This document shows, one piece after another, positions 39,509 to 49,002 of a stretch of 64,000 nucleotides of DNA. The first letter of the stretch is position 1. Every line of letters begins with the position of its first letter. A program made the translations under genes and the position numbers. Source of the DNA: Emiliania huxleyi CCMP1516 (Eukaryota; Haptophyta; Isochrysidales; Noelaerhabdaceae); NCBI RefSeq assembly GCF_000372725.1, contig NW_005202428.1, positions 2,412,873 through 2,476,872 on the forward strand. The letters run 5' to 3'. The notes below the pieces were generated by a model that searched no databases, was not told the origin of the DNA, and was given only the letters and a program-made list of their open reading frames with translations.

Positions 39509-40198
39509 ATGCCCCCGTCCGGGCCCCACCGACCGCCGCGTGGCTCCCCGCCGCTCATCGATGACGCCGGCGAGGCAGAGCCCGACTGGCTCCGCGAGGC
39601 GGAAGCTGCAGTCTCTCCGCCCAAAGCCGCTTCCAAGATTGAGCGCCGTGGCTCCTTCACGAGGATCGTCAGCCGGCTTCGCGCCGCTTCGCCAGGCGAG
39701 GAGGAGCCGCTGTGGTTGCAGAGCGCCGCCGAGCTCGTATCTCTGCATGACGACGCGCCGAGCGATGCGGCGCCTAGGCCGAGCAGGCCCGGGTGGCGCG
39801 GCGGCGCTCAGCCAAAGGCGGGTCTGGTCTGGGTGTGCTTCACGTTGCTTGGCGCAGCCTGCGGCGCCGCGGCCATGTGCGGCGGCGCGTCGCTGGCCGT
39901 CCAGCTCTGCGCCGGCGTCGCACGCGCCACCGGCCGGTGCCCGGCACGCCTTGACCGCAATGGCGCTCTTGAGGCTGCGCTGGCAGAGGTCGCGATGCTG
40001 CGGAGCGAGCTGGCACGGAGCGAGCGAGCGCTGGCTGAGGCGACCCGAATGCAAGACACGGCAGGTGTGTGGGGTTGGTGGCTCTGCGCTGCGGCTCTCG
40101 TGGGCTTCACCCTCGCCATGGCAGCCATTGGAACGAGGGAGCTGGTGGCGAGCCATGTGTCACAATCGCACACTCACCGCGTCAACACACCGAGCTGA
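39509..40198 (+). CDS. Hypothetical two-pass membrane protein
   Basis: 229 residues from the ATG at 39509, which follows an acceptor-like or UTR region; the frame is open further upstream. Two similar short motifs (EPDWLREAEAAVS and EPLWLQSAAELVS) precede a hydrophobic segment (GLVWVCFTLLGAACGAAAMCG). Then comes a coiled-coil-like helix (LEAALAEVAMLRSELARSER) and a second transmembrane segment (WWLCAAALVGFTLAMAAIG). No family recognised. Confidence 0.55.
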   Translation: MPPSGPHRPPRGSPPLIDDAGEAEPDWLREAEAAVSPPKAASKIERRGSFTRIVSRLRAASPGEEEPLWLQSAAELVSLHDDAPSDAAPRPSRPGWRGGAQPKAGLVWVCFTLLGAACGAAAMCGGASLAVQLCAGVARATGRCPARLDRNGALEAALAEVAMLRSELARSERALAEATRMQDTAGVWGWWLCAAALVGFTLAMAAIGTRELVASHVSQSHTHRVNTPS

Positions 40199-40500
40199 GT
40201 GAGGGGGCGGGTTCGTTTACGTGGACAAATAATATTACGACCAAGACAGAGCTCACATACATCACACACACACCGCCGTCGCAAGCGCGGAAGCACGACG
40301 CGCGCGTCATGTGCGATGTGGCGGCTGGCGCGCGCGTGTCGTGCTGCTGAGGTGTATTTTTTGCGTGCTGGTGGTGTATTTCTGTATTCGTGTGTATATC
40401 CTGTCCGCGCACGGAGTGCTGCTGCCCCGGACGTTCCGCTCACGCGCGACGCGGCACCGCACACGCGCGATTTCCTGTGCTCCGACGCATCACGAAAGGT
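40199..40500. other. Intergenic between convergent genes
   Basis: CACA-rich sequence. No gene. Confidence 0.4.
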
Positions 40501-41410
40501 TCAGATCGAGAAGCCGCGCAGCGAAGCGCCCATGGCGTGGAACCAAATCTGCTCGCTCCGCACTGCGGCGGCGGCGGCGGCGGAGGTGGGCGGGGAGGCG
40601 GGGTCGATGCCGTCCACTGGCGCGTCGCACCAGCCCAAAGCCTCGTCGAGGGAGGCTGAGCCGGCCTCCGCAGGCGGCGCGCCGAGCTCGATAAAGCAGG
40701 CGTGAGCGCGGCGCAGCTTGAGCCGCAACGCAGGCCGTGGGCGGAACGGGCTCGGCAGCGGTGCGGCACGAGGCGCCTGCAGCAGCAGATGCAGCCGGCA
40801 GAGGCCGAGTCGGAGGCTGGCGAGATCGCCGCACACCTGGCGCCGAGTGAGGGGCGGCGGGCGGTGAGAGCGCGGACAGGGCGGAGAGATTGAGGGACGG
40901 GGAGGCGTGGCGGGTGGGCCTCACCCGGACGAGCTCTCTCACGAGACGGCGCTGCAAGCCGCGCAGCTCTGCAGCGGAAGGCGCGGCGGCGGTCGGGCCC
41001 GCGTGGCCTCGGACCAGGAAGACGGCTCGCGGCGACGCCAGCGAGCCGCCGAGGACGAGCGCAGCCACCAGCGGCGGGCTGCCGCCGTGTGCGCTGCCGG
41101 GAGGCTGGACGGCGGCGAGGGCGCGAGGCAGGGCGCCAAAGAGGAGGTTAAAGGAGGCGACCAGCTTACGCGTTCGGCGAAGCATTGTCCGCCGGCGCGA
41201 GGCCTTGCGGCAGCGGCCCGGTGCCGGCCCGGATGGGCCGAGCGCCTCTGCCGCGAGGGCGTCGTACGGCCCTGGGATCTGGCCGTGGATATACAGCACG
41301 TGCTTGGCGAGCGCCTCGAGCAGCGCGCCCGCCGCAGCCGGCGACGCCGCTTCGGCGAGGGCCACGGGCGCGTGGAGGCGCAGCAACTGCTTCGCTGCGC
41401 GCGGCGCCAT
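40501..41410 (-). CDS. MAD2L1BP: p31comet-like MAD2-binding protein (MAD2L1BP), 2 exons
   Basis: Exons 40925-41410 and 40501-40836 join in phase 0 across a GT-AG intron to 273 residues, almost the length of animal p31comet. Characteristic blocks are EALAKHVLYIHGQIPGPYDA near the N-terminus, a central helix (RKLVASFNLLFGALPRAL) with ALVLGGSLASPRAVF, and the C-terminal safety-belt strand EQIWFHAMGASLRGFSI, which matches the family ending (YIWF...KGF). p31comet has a HORMA-like fold. It binds closed MAD2 and delivers it to the TRIP13 ATPase to silence the spindle checkpoint. The assignment rests on these motifs and overall length. Confidence 0.75.
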
Positions 41411-41461
41411 GCTCGGAAGCCCTTCGTCCGAGCCTTTCGAAAAAACCGCGGTGAAGGGTAC

Positions 41462-41572
41462 TTGAGCACTTGAGCACTGGATAGGGTCGGTTCCGCATGG
41501 TACGGGACCCCTCGATCGTCTCGCCCACCCTCACTGGTGTGTTCATCGGGTGGGGTCATAACAAACACGGTA
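41462..41572 (-). mobile_element. SINE-like repeat, truncated copy
   Basis: Reverse complement of the 3' ~110 bp of the 18430-18800 repeat (GTGCTCAAGTGCTCAAG end), directly abutting the methyltransferase-like element. Confidence 0.65.
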
Positions 41573-43250
41573 CTGTGATCTGTGATCTGTGAGGGTCCGT
41601 CCGCCCGCAGGCGCATTTTGTATACCGAGGCGGTGCCCGGTGCCGAACCTGTCGGACCTTAAGACAGCATTGTAGATCCCTGGGCGAGGGTGATGGCGTC
41701 CCCGTCGGGAGGGGCTGTGCGGCTGTCTGGGGGGGTGCCCTCCCACCGTCACCTCACCAGCGTCCCGGTGAGTACGGCGATCAGAGCTCCCCCGGTCGTC
41801 GCGCTAAACCGTAACCCGCCGAGGCGGGCCGGATCCACGCGTTGCCAGACCGCCCCGTTGGAGGTAGACCGCTCGTCTAGCCAATCAGCCTTAAGCGAGC
41901 GGCCTGGCCGTTGGAATGGCCTAAGACCAGTCCCCGTCGGGAGAGATCGTCTGGCGGAGGTGATCCTCAAGAGGTGATCTACCGTCACCTCGCCGGCGTG
42001 CCCGGCGAGTTCGGCTTAGATCTCCCCTCCCGCGCCAGACAGTCCCTGTGGTGGTCACGCGGCCTCTGGCTGGAACGGGATCTACCTCGCAAGCGAGTCA
42101 CCCGGGCCGGCGCGCGTCTTCCGGGAGAGGGGCGGGAGCGAGGGACCTTGTCATGCGACGCGGGGCCGTCCGTCGACGGGGCGGCGTCGGCCTCCGACTC
42201 GCGACGGCGGTGCGTGGGTGGCGCCGCTCAGGCGACTGCGCGCGCGCCAAACCGGGAGGTGCACTCCACCATCACCCAATTTGATCGGGGGGATCGCCCG
42301 TTCGGGCTGGTTGTCCTCGGCGCCGGGCGCCTACGCGAGGGGAGCATGGACGACTTCATTCCCTCTGGCGAGCTCGCGTACCTTGCGGTGGACCTGCGGC
42401 GGGGCAGCGGTATGGACGTGCAGCAGCGGGCTGTGGCCGACGCCATCGGCGGGCGGATCTCATCCGGGCAGCTCACCGGCGTGCACATCTCGCTCAACTG
42501 TAGCACGTGGTCGCCGGCGCTGTGCCTGTCGCAGGACGGCGGCCCCCCCATCGGCCAGTATCGTGGACCCGACGCCCCGAGGGGGAAGCCCTCGCTGAGC
42601 CCGGAGAAGCTACAGCGCTGTGAAGCCGATAGCCAGGCGAGGGACAACTCGCTTGCGCTAGCGTTGCAGATCCATCGCCGCGGCGGCTCCGTCTCGATCG
42701 AGAGCTCGCCCGACTGTAAGGACTCGAGCAAGCCGTGGTTCCGATCAGGAAACGGCTACAGCACGGCAGATCACTACTCTTACTGGGACGGAGAGGACAT
42801 GCAGACGTACATCCGGGAGACCGAGTCGGTCTTTGTGACCCTGCCGCGCTGCGCGGCGGCCGAGGACGACTCTAACCCGGGCTACCAGAAGTACATGACC
42901 TTTCTGCTCAACCCAGCCGCGGCACGGCGAGCGCAGCTGCTGCGGCAGCTCTCGGACAAGGGCTGCACTCACCGACGAGGAGAGCACGTCCGGCTTCGGG
43001 GCAACGACGTCGACGGCGTGTCCCACAGCCGCAAGGCGGAGGAGTACCCTCCAGCTCTCTCTCGGGCGGTCGTGGCGCTGCATTACGACCCGGAACCACC
43101 CCCCGCGGCGACGGCTGATCAAGCTGTCGTGGTCGCACCACCTGATGCCGCGTGGGGCGGCGCCGTGCAGCCGCCTTCGGAGGATCCACCCACAGACGGG
43201 CGCGCAAGCGGCAAGCGAGCGCCGAGCGGGGCGCCACCTCAGTCAGGCGG
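41573..43250 (+). mobile_element. Element carrying a methyltransferase-like ORF (right boundary approximate)
   Basis: The left 350 bp is the repeat also found at 34091-34383. It is followed by a long open frame (below). The right boundary is not marked by a repeat and is placed where the frame turns low-complexity and a minus-strand gene-like frame begins. Confidence 0.5.
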
Positions 43251-43362
43251 CCGTGGCGGCGGCATTGCGCGGTGCGCAGCCAGGCCAGCGGCACCGCCGT
43301 GTGCCTCCTCCTGTCGACGCTCCTCCTGCTGCCTCTTTTGCGCGCGGGCCTCGGAAAGCTGA
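41911..43362 (+). CDS. Methyltransferase-like protein of a mobile element (start and end uncertain)
   Basis: The folded part runs from about 42260 (FGLVVLGAGRLREGSMDDF) to 43080. VHISLNCSTWSPALCLSQ resembles the PPC-x-F/W-S catalytic loop of cytosine-C5-methyltransferase-like Rossmann proteins found in algal retroelements. It is followed by a conserved Arg (QYRG), a helix DNSLALALQIHRR and SVSIESSPDCKDSSKPWF, where such proteins have EnP...LW. In-frame ATGs begin only at 42343, so the true start may use upstream splicing. The last 100 residues are Ala/Pro/Cys-rich and probably not native. The enzyme call is inferred from pattern alone. Confidence 0.4.
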   Translation: MEWPKTSPRRERSSGGGDPQEVIYRHLAGVPGEFGLDLPSRARQSLWWSRGLWLERDLPRKRVTRAGARLPGEGRERGTLSCDAGPSVDGAASASDSRRRCVGGAAQATARAPNREVHSTITQFDRGDRPFGLVVLGAGRLREGSMDDFIPSGELAYLAVDLRRGSGMDVQQRAVADAIGGRISSGQLTGVHISLNCSTWSPALCLSQDGGPPIGQYRGPDAPRGKPSLSPEKLQRCEADSQARDNSLALALQIHRRGGSVSIESSPDCKDSSKPWFRSGNGYSTADHYSYWDGEDMQTYIRETESVFVTLPRCAAAEDDSNPGYQKYMTFLLNPAAARRAQLLRQLSDKGCTHRRGEHVRLRGNDVDGVSHSRKAEEYPPALSRAVVALHYDPEPPPAATADQAVVVAPPDAAWGGAVQPPSEDPPTDGRASGKRAPSGAPPQSGGRGGGIARCAARPAAPPCASSCRRSSCCLFCARASES

Positions 43363-43538
43363 GCCTTGTTCCACACGGCATAGGAATTGCCGTGGCACGA
43401 GTTGTACCGAGCAGGCGGCATGGCGAGCACCTCTTCCGCCGCGAGGCCGAACTCGGCGCAGGCGCGGCTGAGCGCGAGCACCTGCTTCTCGTATGAGGTC
43501 TCGACGGCAGGGCGGCCGTACGAGTAGCCGCGTCGCAT
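43239..43538 (-). CDS. Hypothetical small protein
   Basis: A 99-codon frame beginning MRRGYSYGRPAVETSYEKQV, with a helix (LSRACAEFGLAAEEVLAMPP), the block RYNSCHGNSYAVWNKA and a charged Gln/Glu/Arg helix. The amino-acid composition is far more protein-like than the opposite strand here. The C-terminal part overlaps the end of the methyltransferase-like frame on the other strand. Family unknown. It may be one exon. Confidence 0.45.
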   Translation of the reverse strand: MRRGYSYGRPAVETSYEKQVLALSRACAEFGLAAEEVLAMPPARYNSCHGNSYAVWNKAQLSEARAQKRQQEERRQEEAHGGAAGLAAHRAMPPPRPPD

Positions 43539-43644
43539 CGCACCTCAAAAGGCAACGCAGGACGCGCCCGTCGCCACCGAAATGGGCGCGAAAGCCGAAA
43601 GCGAAAAAGCTTCTGAGACACCCCGTCAGCAGTTCACCCTCGGT

Positions 43645-43733
43645 ATGTAATCCCTGTGTGGTGGCGGCGTGCCGTCCTCCCATCCCTCCCTTGGGTTGTC
43701 TGTGTTCTTTCTTTCTTTCTTTTACCCTCGGTA
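43645..43733 (+). mobile_element. TTTC-tailed element, 3' UTR and tail only
   Basis: AATCCCTGTGTGGTGGCGGC, CGTCCTCCCATCCCTCCC and TTGGGTTGTCTGTG precede a TTTC run. Confidence 0.75.
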
Positions 43734-44424
43734 TGTTCGTAAGAAAGAACCACATACGACCAAAAAGACAAAACAACACGGGGGTGAACACAGCTAGGAA
43801 CACTGCTACGTGGGACTAGCACACCTCTGTCAAGAGTCCCCAGAAACGAGGAGTCACACAGTCCACCTGTGTGTGTGATGCACGCCCTGTGTGATGCACG
43901 CCCTGCGAGCGGGGCGGGGTGCGCAGGTGCGCACTGTGACTCTGTGCCTCTGTGTTCGTGCGTCGCCCATCTCTCCTGGAGGTGACTGATCTATTTATTT
44001 ACTGCTACGAGGGAAGAAAGAAAGAATTGACGGGGGAACGGGGGTGGGAGAACGGAACACAAACGCGGGCACAAAGCTCAAAGGAAATCGGCTGTGATGG
44101 CGAAACGCGGATCCTCTTATCTAGCCGTCGGAGGGACTCCGTTTGCCGCGAGGGGTCTCCCTGAGGGGTCTCCCTGGGTGGTCTCTCTGGGGGGACTCCC
44201 TAGGGGGACTCGCTGGGGGGGGTCCCTGGGGGATCTCCATGGATGCTTGGGGGCTTCCATCAATCGCTGGGGGGCTGCCCATGAATCGCTGGGGGGTGGG
44301 GGGAAGGGGGCAACGAGGCGCAGCCCCGCCCGAAGGCCGCGCAACGATTGGGACGCCAGTTGCGGAGAGTTTTTCTCCGAACTCGCACTGCCCCGCGTCG
44401 AGAGAGAACGCCACCATCTGAGAT
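43734..44424. repeat. Intergenic with short repeats and a 13-bp minisatellite
   Basis: 43968-44003 is a copy of the ATTT-ending repeat. 44147-44240 is a degenerate tandem array of a 13-bp unit of the form GGGGTCTCCCTGA. No supported gene until 44425. Confidence 0.55.
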
Positions 44425-45330
44425 ATGACGAGGCTCTTGCTGCTGCTGTGCGCCTGCCTCGCAGCGATCTGCGAGGCGGCGCTGCTCGCGCCGCCGGCAT
44501 TCTCCTCGCGCCAAAGCCTCGCGGGGCGCGCGCCCAGCACGCGTGCGTCGCTCGTCGAGCGGTTGAGAGGCGGCGCTGCAGACGAGGACGAGGACGAGGA
44601 CGAGGATGGGGACGAGCTGGACGAGGAGCTGGAGGGCGGCGGCGAGGAGGTGGCGGTGGACGACGACGGGCCGAGTCTTGCCAACCCTTTCCTGGGCGGC
44701 GGCGGCGGCGCCGGTGAGCCGCCTGCCCGCGCCGGTCGCATTGGAAGAGGCCTCTGTGGGTGGCCTAAACTGACGCACGCACGCTGTGCAGGAGGGCTGG
44801 GCGGCCTGTCGGAGATCACCAAGTCGCTGCAGGACCCGGCCACCCTGCAGAAGGCTCTCAAGGAGCTGCAGGACCCAGCCACCCAGGCGCTATGCCAGCC
44901 AGTCGCTGTGGTGGCGAGGGAGGCTGAGCCACCCTCACACCTCGGCCCCTTCGCGGCGGCAGGAGCGGTTCAAGCAGATGATGGAGGACCCGGCCTTCCT
45001 CGAGTCGATGAAGGCCTACGCCGAGCAACTCACCAAGGACCCCATGTTTGATCAGCTCAAGGAGCAAGCCGAAAAGATGATGTGCGCCCGACCCAGACTA
45101 TCCGAGAATCGCCGAGCTTGGACGAGATTGGTCGAGATTGGCAGAGGATGAGGGCGCGCCGCCGCGCCGCCGCCGCCCCCAGCTGCCGTGGTGCCCCCGC
45201 CAGGTCGGACCCGGCCTTCATGGAGGAGATGCAAAAGGCGATGGCGGACCCGAGTCTGATGGGTGCGCTCGCCGGCATGGGCGGGGCGCCGGGTGGCGCC
45301 GGATCGGACGAGGAGGACGGCGATGAGTGA
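44425..45330 (+). CDS. Secretory/plastid-targeted STI1-domain (DP-repeat) protein, 4 exons
   Basis: Exons 44425-44713, 44792-44886, 44963-45081 and 45204-45330 join to 209 residues. A signal peptide (LLLLLCACLAAICEA) is followed by a transit-like region and an acidic tract (DEDEDEDEDGDELDEE). The rest consists of STI1/DP helical repeats: SLQDPATLQKALKELQDP, MMEDPAFLESMKAYAEQL and DPAFMEEMQKAMADPSLM. These helices occur in Hsp70/Hsp90 co-chaperones and in the plastid import co-chaperone Tic40, so a plastid co-chaperone role is likely. The second intron has a GC donor. Intron 3 contains several CGAGATTGG motifs. Confidence 0.7.
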
Positions 45331-45604
45331 GGGCGCCGGCACCAAACCCGGGCCACCGGCCGCTCGTGCGCGTCGGGCGGGGAGAGAGGAACAGGCGCAG
45401 CCGCAGGCGGGTCGAGGGTTGGGCGGTATCTGCATCGAGGCCAAAAGTAAACGTTTCCCGCACACCGGTCTCCGGCGCGCACTCCGGTGAGCGCGGTCAC
45501 CGTGTGTGCGCAACCGGCCACCAACAGGCAAAACGCGGGGACCCCGACCGCGAGACCTTTACCGACCTAGCACCAACGCAGGCTCAACCGCCTTCGCCAA
45601 AAGG
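45331..45604. other. Intergenic between convergent genes
   Basis: No feature seen. Confidence 0.3.
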
Positions 45605-46030
45605 TTACGAAAAGATGAGGTTATAATCGCGGTGCGCATCTCCGAGGCCGGCGTCTGTGTACATTGTGAGCAGCAGGCTCTTTGTCACGCCGCGATGTGG
45701 CGCAGCGCCAAGCTCCTCGCAAATCGCGACGAACGCTGGGTGAGGCAGCTCACCGCCAGTGGCCAGCCCGAGCGCGCGCAGCTCGTCAAAGTTGAGATAG
45801 CCGTCACCGTCCGCATCAAAGCGGTCAAAGATGGCGTCGCTTTTGCGCTTCGTCTCTGCCGCGTCTCGGCGCCGTGCGACTTCAGCGATGACCTGCTGCT
45901 CTCGCGTCACCTCCGGCTCCACGAACTGAGCTCCCTCCGACTCGCTGATCGCTGCAGCGAGAGCGTCCATCGCTCGGTCCTCCGACTCCATGTCGTCATC
46001 GGAGCCGGAGGCTTCATGCTGGTGCGACAT
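45605..46030 (-). CDS. EF-hand calcium-binding protein
   Basis: 141 residues from the ATG at 46030. An acidic N-terminal part and a charged helix lead to IFDRFDADGDGYLNFDELRA, a canonical EF-hand loop with ligands D72, D74, D76, Y78 backbone, N80 and E83. A second, degenerate partner helix pair follows (FVAICEELG...TKSLLLTMYTDAG). Only one loop can bind calcium. Upstream, 46097-46145 is a TTTC tail fragment, and the frame continues through it only by chance. Confidence 0.8.
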   Translation of the reverse strand: MSHQHEASGSDDDMESEDRAMDALAAAISESEGAQFVEPEVTREQQVIAEVARRRDAAETKRKSDAIFDRFDADGDGYLNFDELRALGLATGGELPHPAFVAICEELGAAPHRGVTKSLLLTMYTDAGLGDAHRDYNLIFS

Positions 46031-46147
46031 CCCTCGTTCAAGGCTGCCGTCGACGACACCACCGCGTATGGCAAAAAGAATTTTGGCCGGCGCGGGACTG
46101 CGCCGTCCTCCCATCCCTCCCTTCTTGTCTGTTTTCTTTCTTTCTTT

Positions 46148-46745
46148 ACTCTGCGAGGAGGGCGACACACCTGTGGTAATCCCGTCGGCAGCTGTCACGA
46201 TACACCCGAAGGGGACCCCAGCGCCAACATCATCTGTGGAAGTACAAGTAAGTGTTCGAAGAGAGAGTGGACCTGAGCAACGATACGACCTGGCGGCAAA
46301 TGATCGCAGTGGGCGTCAGAACACAGAAGAGTCGTCCTTGCCGCTTGCGCGAGGAGAGCTCGATAAACTCGAGGGAGGGGCCAAAATATGCCGCGAGCAG
46401 GGCAGAGCTGCGCCGAAAGGCGAGAGAAGAAGCGAGAGCAAGGGAGCGGCAGGCAGCGGCGGCGTCGCAGAACGAGGCAGAGGAGAGCGACGCGACAGAG
46501 GAAGAAGCGACAAGGGAGAGAACGAAGAGAGTGGGACGACCGCGAGGTGGCATGATCCATGAAGGTTGCAGCGAGAATCGGCGGAGAGACTGCGAAGAGA
46601 GATAGGAAGAGGCGGACGCCCAAGGGTGGGCGACGGCTAGCGCATCACACCCCTCTCCTTAAAATCCCTGTGTGGTGGCGGCGTGTCGTCCTCCCATCCC
46701 CTACCTTGGGTTGTCCGTTTTCTTTCTTTCTTTTACTCTGCGAGG
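46148..46745 (+). mobile_element. TTTC-tailed retroelement, copy 3, with 11-bp target duplication
   Basis: ACTCTGCGAGG occurs at 46148-46158 and again at 46735-46745, right after the TTTC tail. The 5' junction overlaps the element by the bases CGAGG, as often seen at truncated 5' ends. The site itself lies behind an older TTTC tail fragment (46097-46147). The reading frame is disrupted relative to copy 2. Confidence 0.75.
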
Positions 46746-46839
46746 TCGGAACACACGAGCTCGTCAATGTCTCCGCCGCCTCGTCTTCGTCAGGTCCTCG
46801 TCCATGACTAGCGTCGCCGGCGACTCACACGATGCACCC

Positions 46840-47160
46840 GCTCGCGGCCCGCGGCCCTCGGCCCTCGGCCCGCGGCCCTCGCCCCTCGCCCTCGGCCCTC
46901 GCCCCGCGGCCCTCGGCCCTCGCCCCGCGGCCCTCGGCCCTCGCCCTGCGGCCCTCGGCCCTCGCCCCGCGGCCCTCGGCCCTCGCCCCGCGGCCCTCGC
47001 CCCTCGCCCCGCCGCCCTCGCCCCTCGCCCTCGCGCCCTCGCCCCTCGCCCTCGCGCCCTCGCCCTCGTTTGCGTTGAGGGGGCTCTCATGGCAACGACC
47101 CGGGGGGGGGGGGGGGGGGGGGGAAAACCGCCCCCACACCCGGAAGCAAACAAACCGAAG
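46840..47160. repeat. CCCTCGGCCCTCGCCCCGCG minisatellite and 22-bp poly-G run
   Basis: 46840-47075 is a degenerate tandem array of CCTCG/CCGCGG units. 47102-47123 is an uninterrupted run of 22 G. All six frames stay open here, so frames across it are artefacts. Confidence 0.85.
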
Positions 47161-47205
47161 GGGGGGGCCGGCCACCCCGGGGGGAAAAAAACAAACAAAC
47201 GGGGG

Positions 47206-47662
47206 AAGGGTTTGGCCTTTCCGAGGGTTTCCGGCAACCCAGAGGGAAACCAGAGGGTCCCCACAGCACTTTGCGTTTCCGGAAGTTTCCAGGGAAACCA
47301 GAGGGTGTTTGGTGCTCCATTCTGTTTCTCTCGAGTTTCCCTCGGGAAACTCGCGAGTTTCCCTGAGTCTGAGAGCTGGTCTGGGGCAAAATCTGAAAAT
47401 TGAGGAAATCGGCACGATACCCAGGTATTTTCCAGGTATACCGGGGTTTTCCAGGTATACCCGCAAAATACCCGGTATTTTGCCGATTTTGGCCCCAAAA
47501 CAGCCTCAGACACGGCTCAGAGCCCCCCCAAAATGACGAATTCCACGGAGTTTCCCCGGGGTTTCCCGAGGAAACTAGAGGGTGTTGTAGGGAAACGAGC
47601 AGGAAACACGGAAAGGAAACCAGGTAGGGTGCGAGAGGAAACCCTCGGAAAGGCCAAGGAGG
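47206..47662. mobile_element. Foldback element built of GGTTTCC/GGAAACC boxes
   Basis: TTGGCCTTTCCGAGGGTTTCC (47211 onward) is inverted at GGAAACCCTCGGAAAGGCCAA (ending about 47660). Inside, CCAGAGGGTGTT, GAGTTTCCC and ACCAGGTATACC-type boxes are repeated in both orientations. The central CCAGGTATACC/CCCGGTATT part resembles 15345-15405. No coding capacity. Confidence 0.6.
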
Positions 47663-49002
47663 GGTCCCCACGGACTGGGTGGGTGGGGGGGGGTTGGGGT
47701 TCAGGCTCGGTCTCGAGGGCTCGGTGCACAGCGCGCACGCCGAAGGAGTCCGCAGCGAAGCTCGTGTTGCGCCCTGTCTCTCTCGTGGCAATGTAATCGG
47801 AAAACTGCTACGCGATCGTGCGTCCCTATCCACAGCGCCGAGTTCGCGCCCGAGCTCATCGCCCGGATTAAGCGTGGAACGCTCCATCAAGCCAGCATCA
47901 TTCTGGCCCCTGAGGCGCTCGTGCTGCCACGCAGGGCTTGATGTGCGCTGCGAGCGCCGAGCCTAGCGCAGAAGAGCTGCAGCTGCATAGGAGACACGAC
48001 CACGGCGCAGATGTCTGGGAGGGGGTGCACGTGTGCGTGGAGAGGAGCTCTTCTCGGCTGACCTTCGAGGAGGAGAGGCGAGAAGTTTATCGCTGCGCTC
48101 TCGCGTGGCTCAAGGCGCAATGGCTCTCAAAGGTCAACCCCCCACAACCACACAAGCACGACACAGAAGGCTCACGTGTCTAGGCGAGTCTCGAGGCGGT
48201 CTTGGACGAGGACAGCGAGCCTGATTCGGAGCTGACAGCGTCGGCGCAACGCGAGTGGGAGGGCGAAGGCAGCGCGGCAGCGCCGCGGTACGACGACATA
48301 GGGAGCGACGTAGAAGAGTGGGATGGGGGCCGAGGATGCTTTGCGGCTGCGCCACCGCGGAAGGTGGTGCCCATATCGCCTGAGGACCTGGCGAACGCGC
48401 CGTCCAAGCGCCAGGTGGAGCCCTCGGTCTCAGCGAGCGGTGGAAGGCGGCTCACCGCCAAGAGCAGACCGTTCTGGGCGCTTGAACTCGAGCGGAAGGC
48501 TAACGCGGCGCAAGGAGAGGATCCGCAGCCGCTTCAGCCACCCGTACATCCTCCCATTCCCCACGCCTCTCCGGGAAGCGGCATCCAGTCTCGCATAGCA
48601 GCGGGCGCATGCATCTCAGAGGAAGAGGCGTATCGGCTAATCTTCTACGCGACAGACGAGGAGTATTGCGCAATATTCGGCGAGCGTGAGCCGCCACTGG
48701 CGGCGGCCGTGATGCCGCATCGGCCTGCATCCCACCGAACGACGCACGCTGGCCGAACGGTGCACAATCCCTATGATAGGCGGGACGCGAGCTGCGCTTG
48801 CACCGAGACACTCGCACGCGCCACCGCCGCAGGTGTCAGGCCGATCGCTCGCGCCGTTCATGGAGCCGGAGGAGGGGCACGTGGTCCGACGCAAATGGTG
48901 GTCACGGGCGAAGCTGGGCAACGTAGAGGTGGTCACGGGGAGGCGAAGGTCGCAGGACCCGCACCAGCCGTGGTACGTGGGCGAGGAGTAGAGCTCAGCT
49001 AG
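47663..49002 (+). CDS. Hypothetical acidic protein, at least two exons
   Basis: A frame at about 47938-48130 (AEELQLHRRHDHGADVWEGV, FEEERREVYRCALAWLKAQW) joins across a GT-AG intron (48131-48183) to ASLEAVLDEDSEPDSELTAS and an acidic, Trp-containing region. It continues to a stop at 49002 through EEEAYRLIFYATDEEYCAIF. The last 70 residues are low-complexity. An upstream segment (AEFAPELIARIKRGTLHQAS, about 47840-47930) ending in an acceptor-like CACGCAG may be an extra exon. No family recognised, and the start codon is not determined. Confidence 0.4.

Noticed and set aside
42048..42598. Frames on both strands overlapping the methyltransferase-like ORF
   Set aside because: Arg/Ser/Pro-biased shadows. 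Only the 41911-43362 frame carries structured motifs.
44094..44717. 207-codon plus frame overlapping the STI1 gene start
   Set aside because: Its first half is the 13-bp minisatellite and it is out of frame with the well-supported STI1 exon 1.
46764..47536. Several long frames of 200-270 codons on both strands
   Set aside because: All come from the CCTCG minisatellite, poly-G and foldback DNA. The peptides are pure low-complexity repeats.
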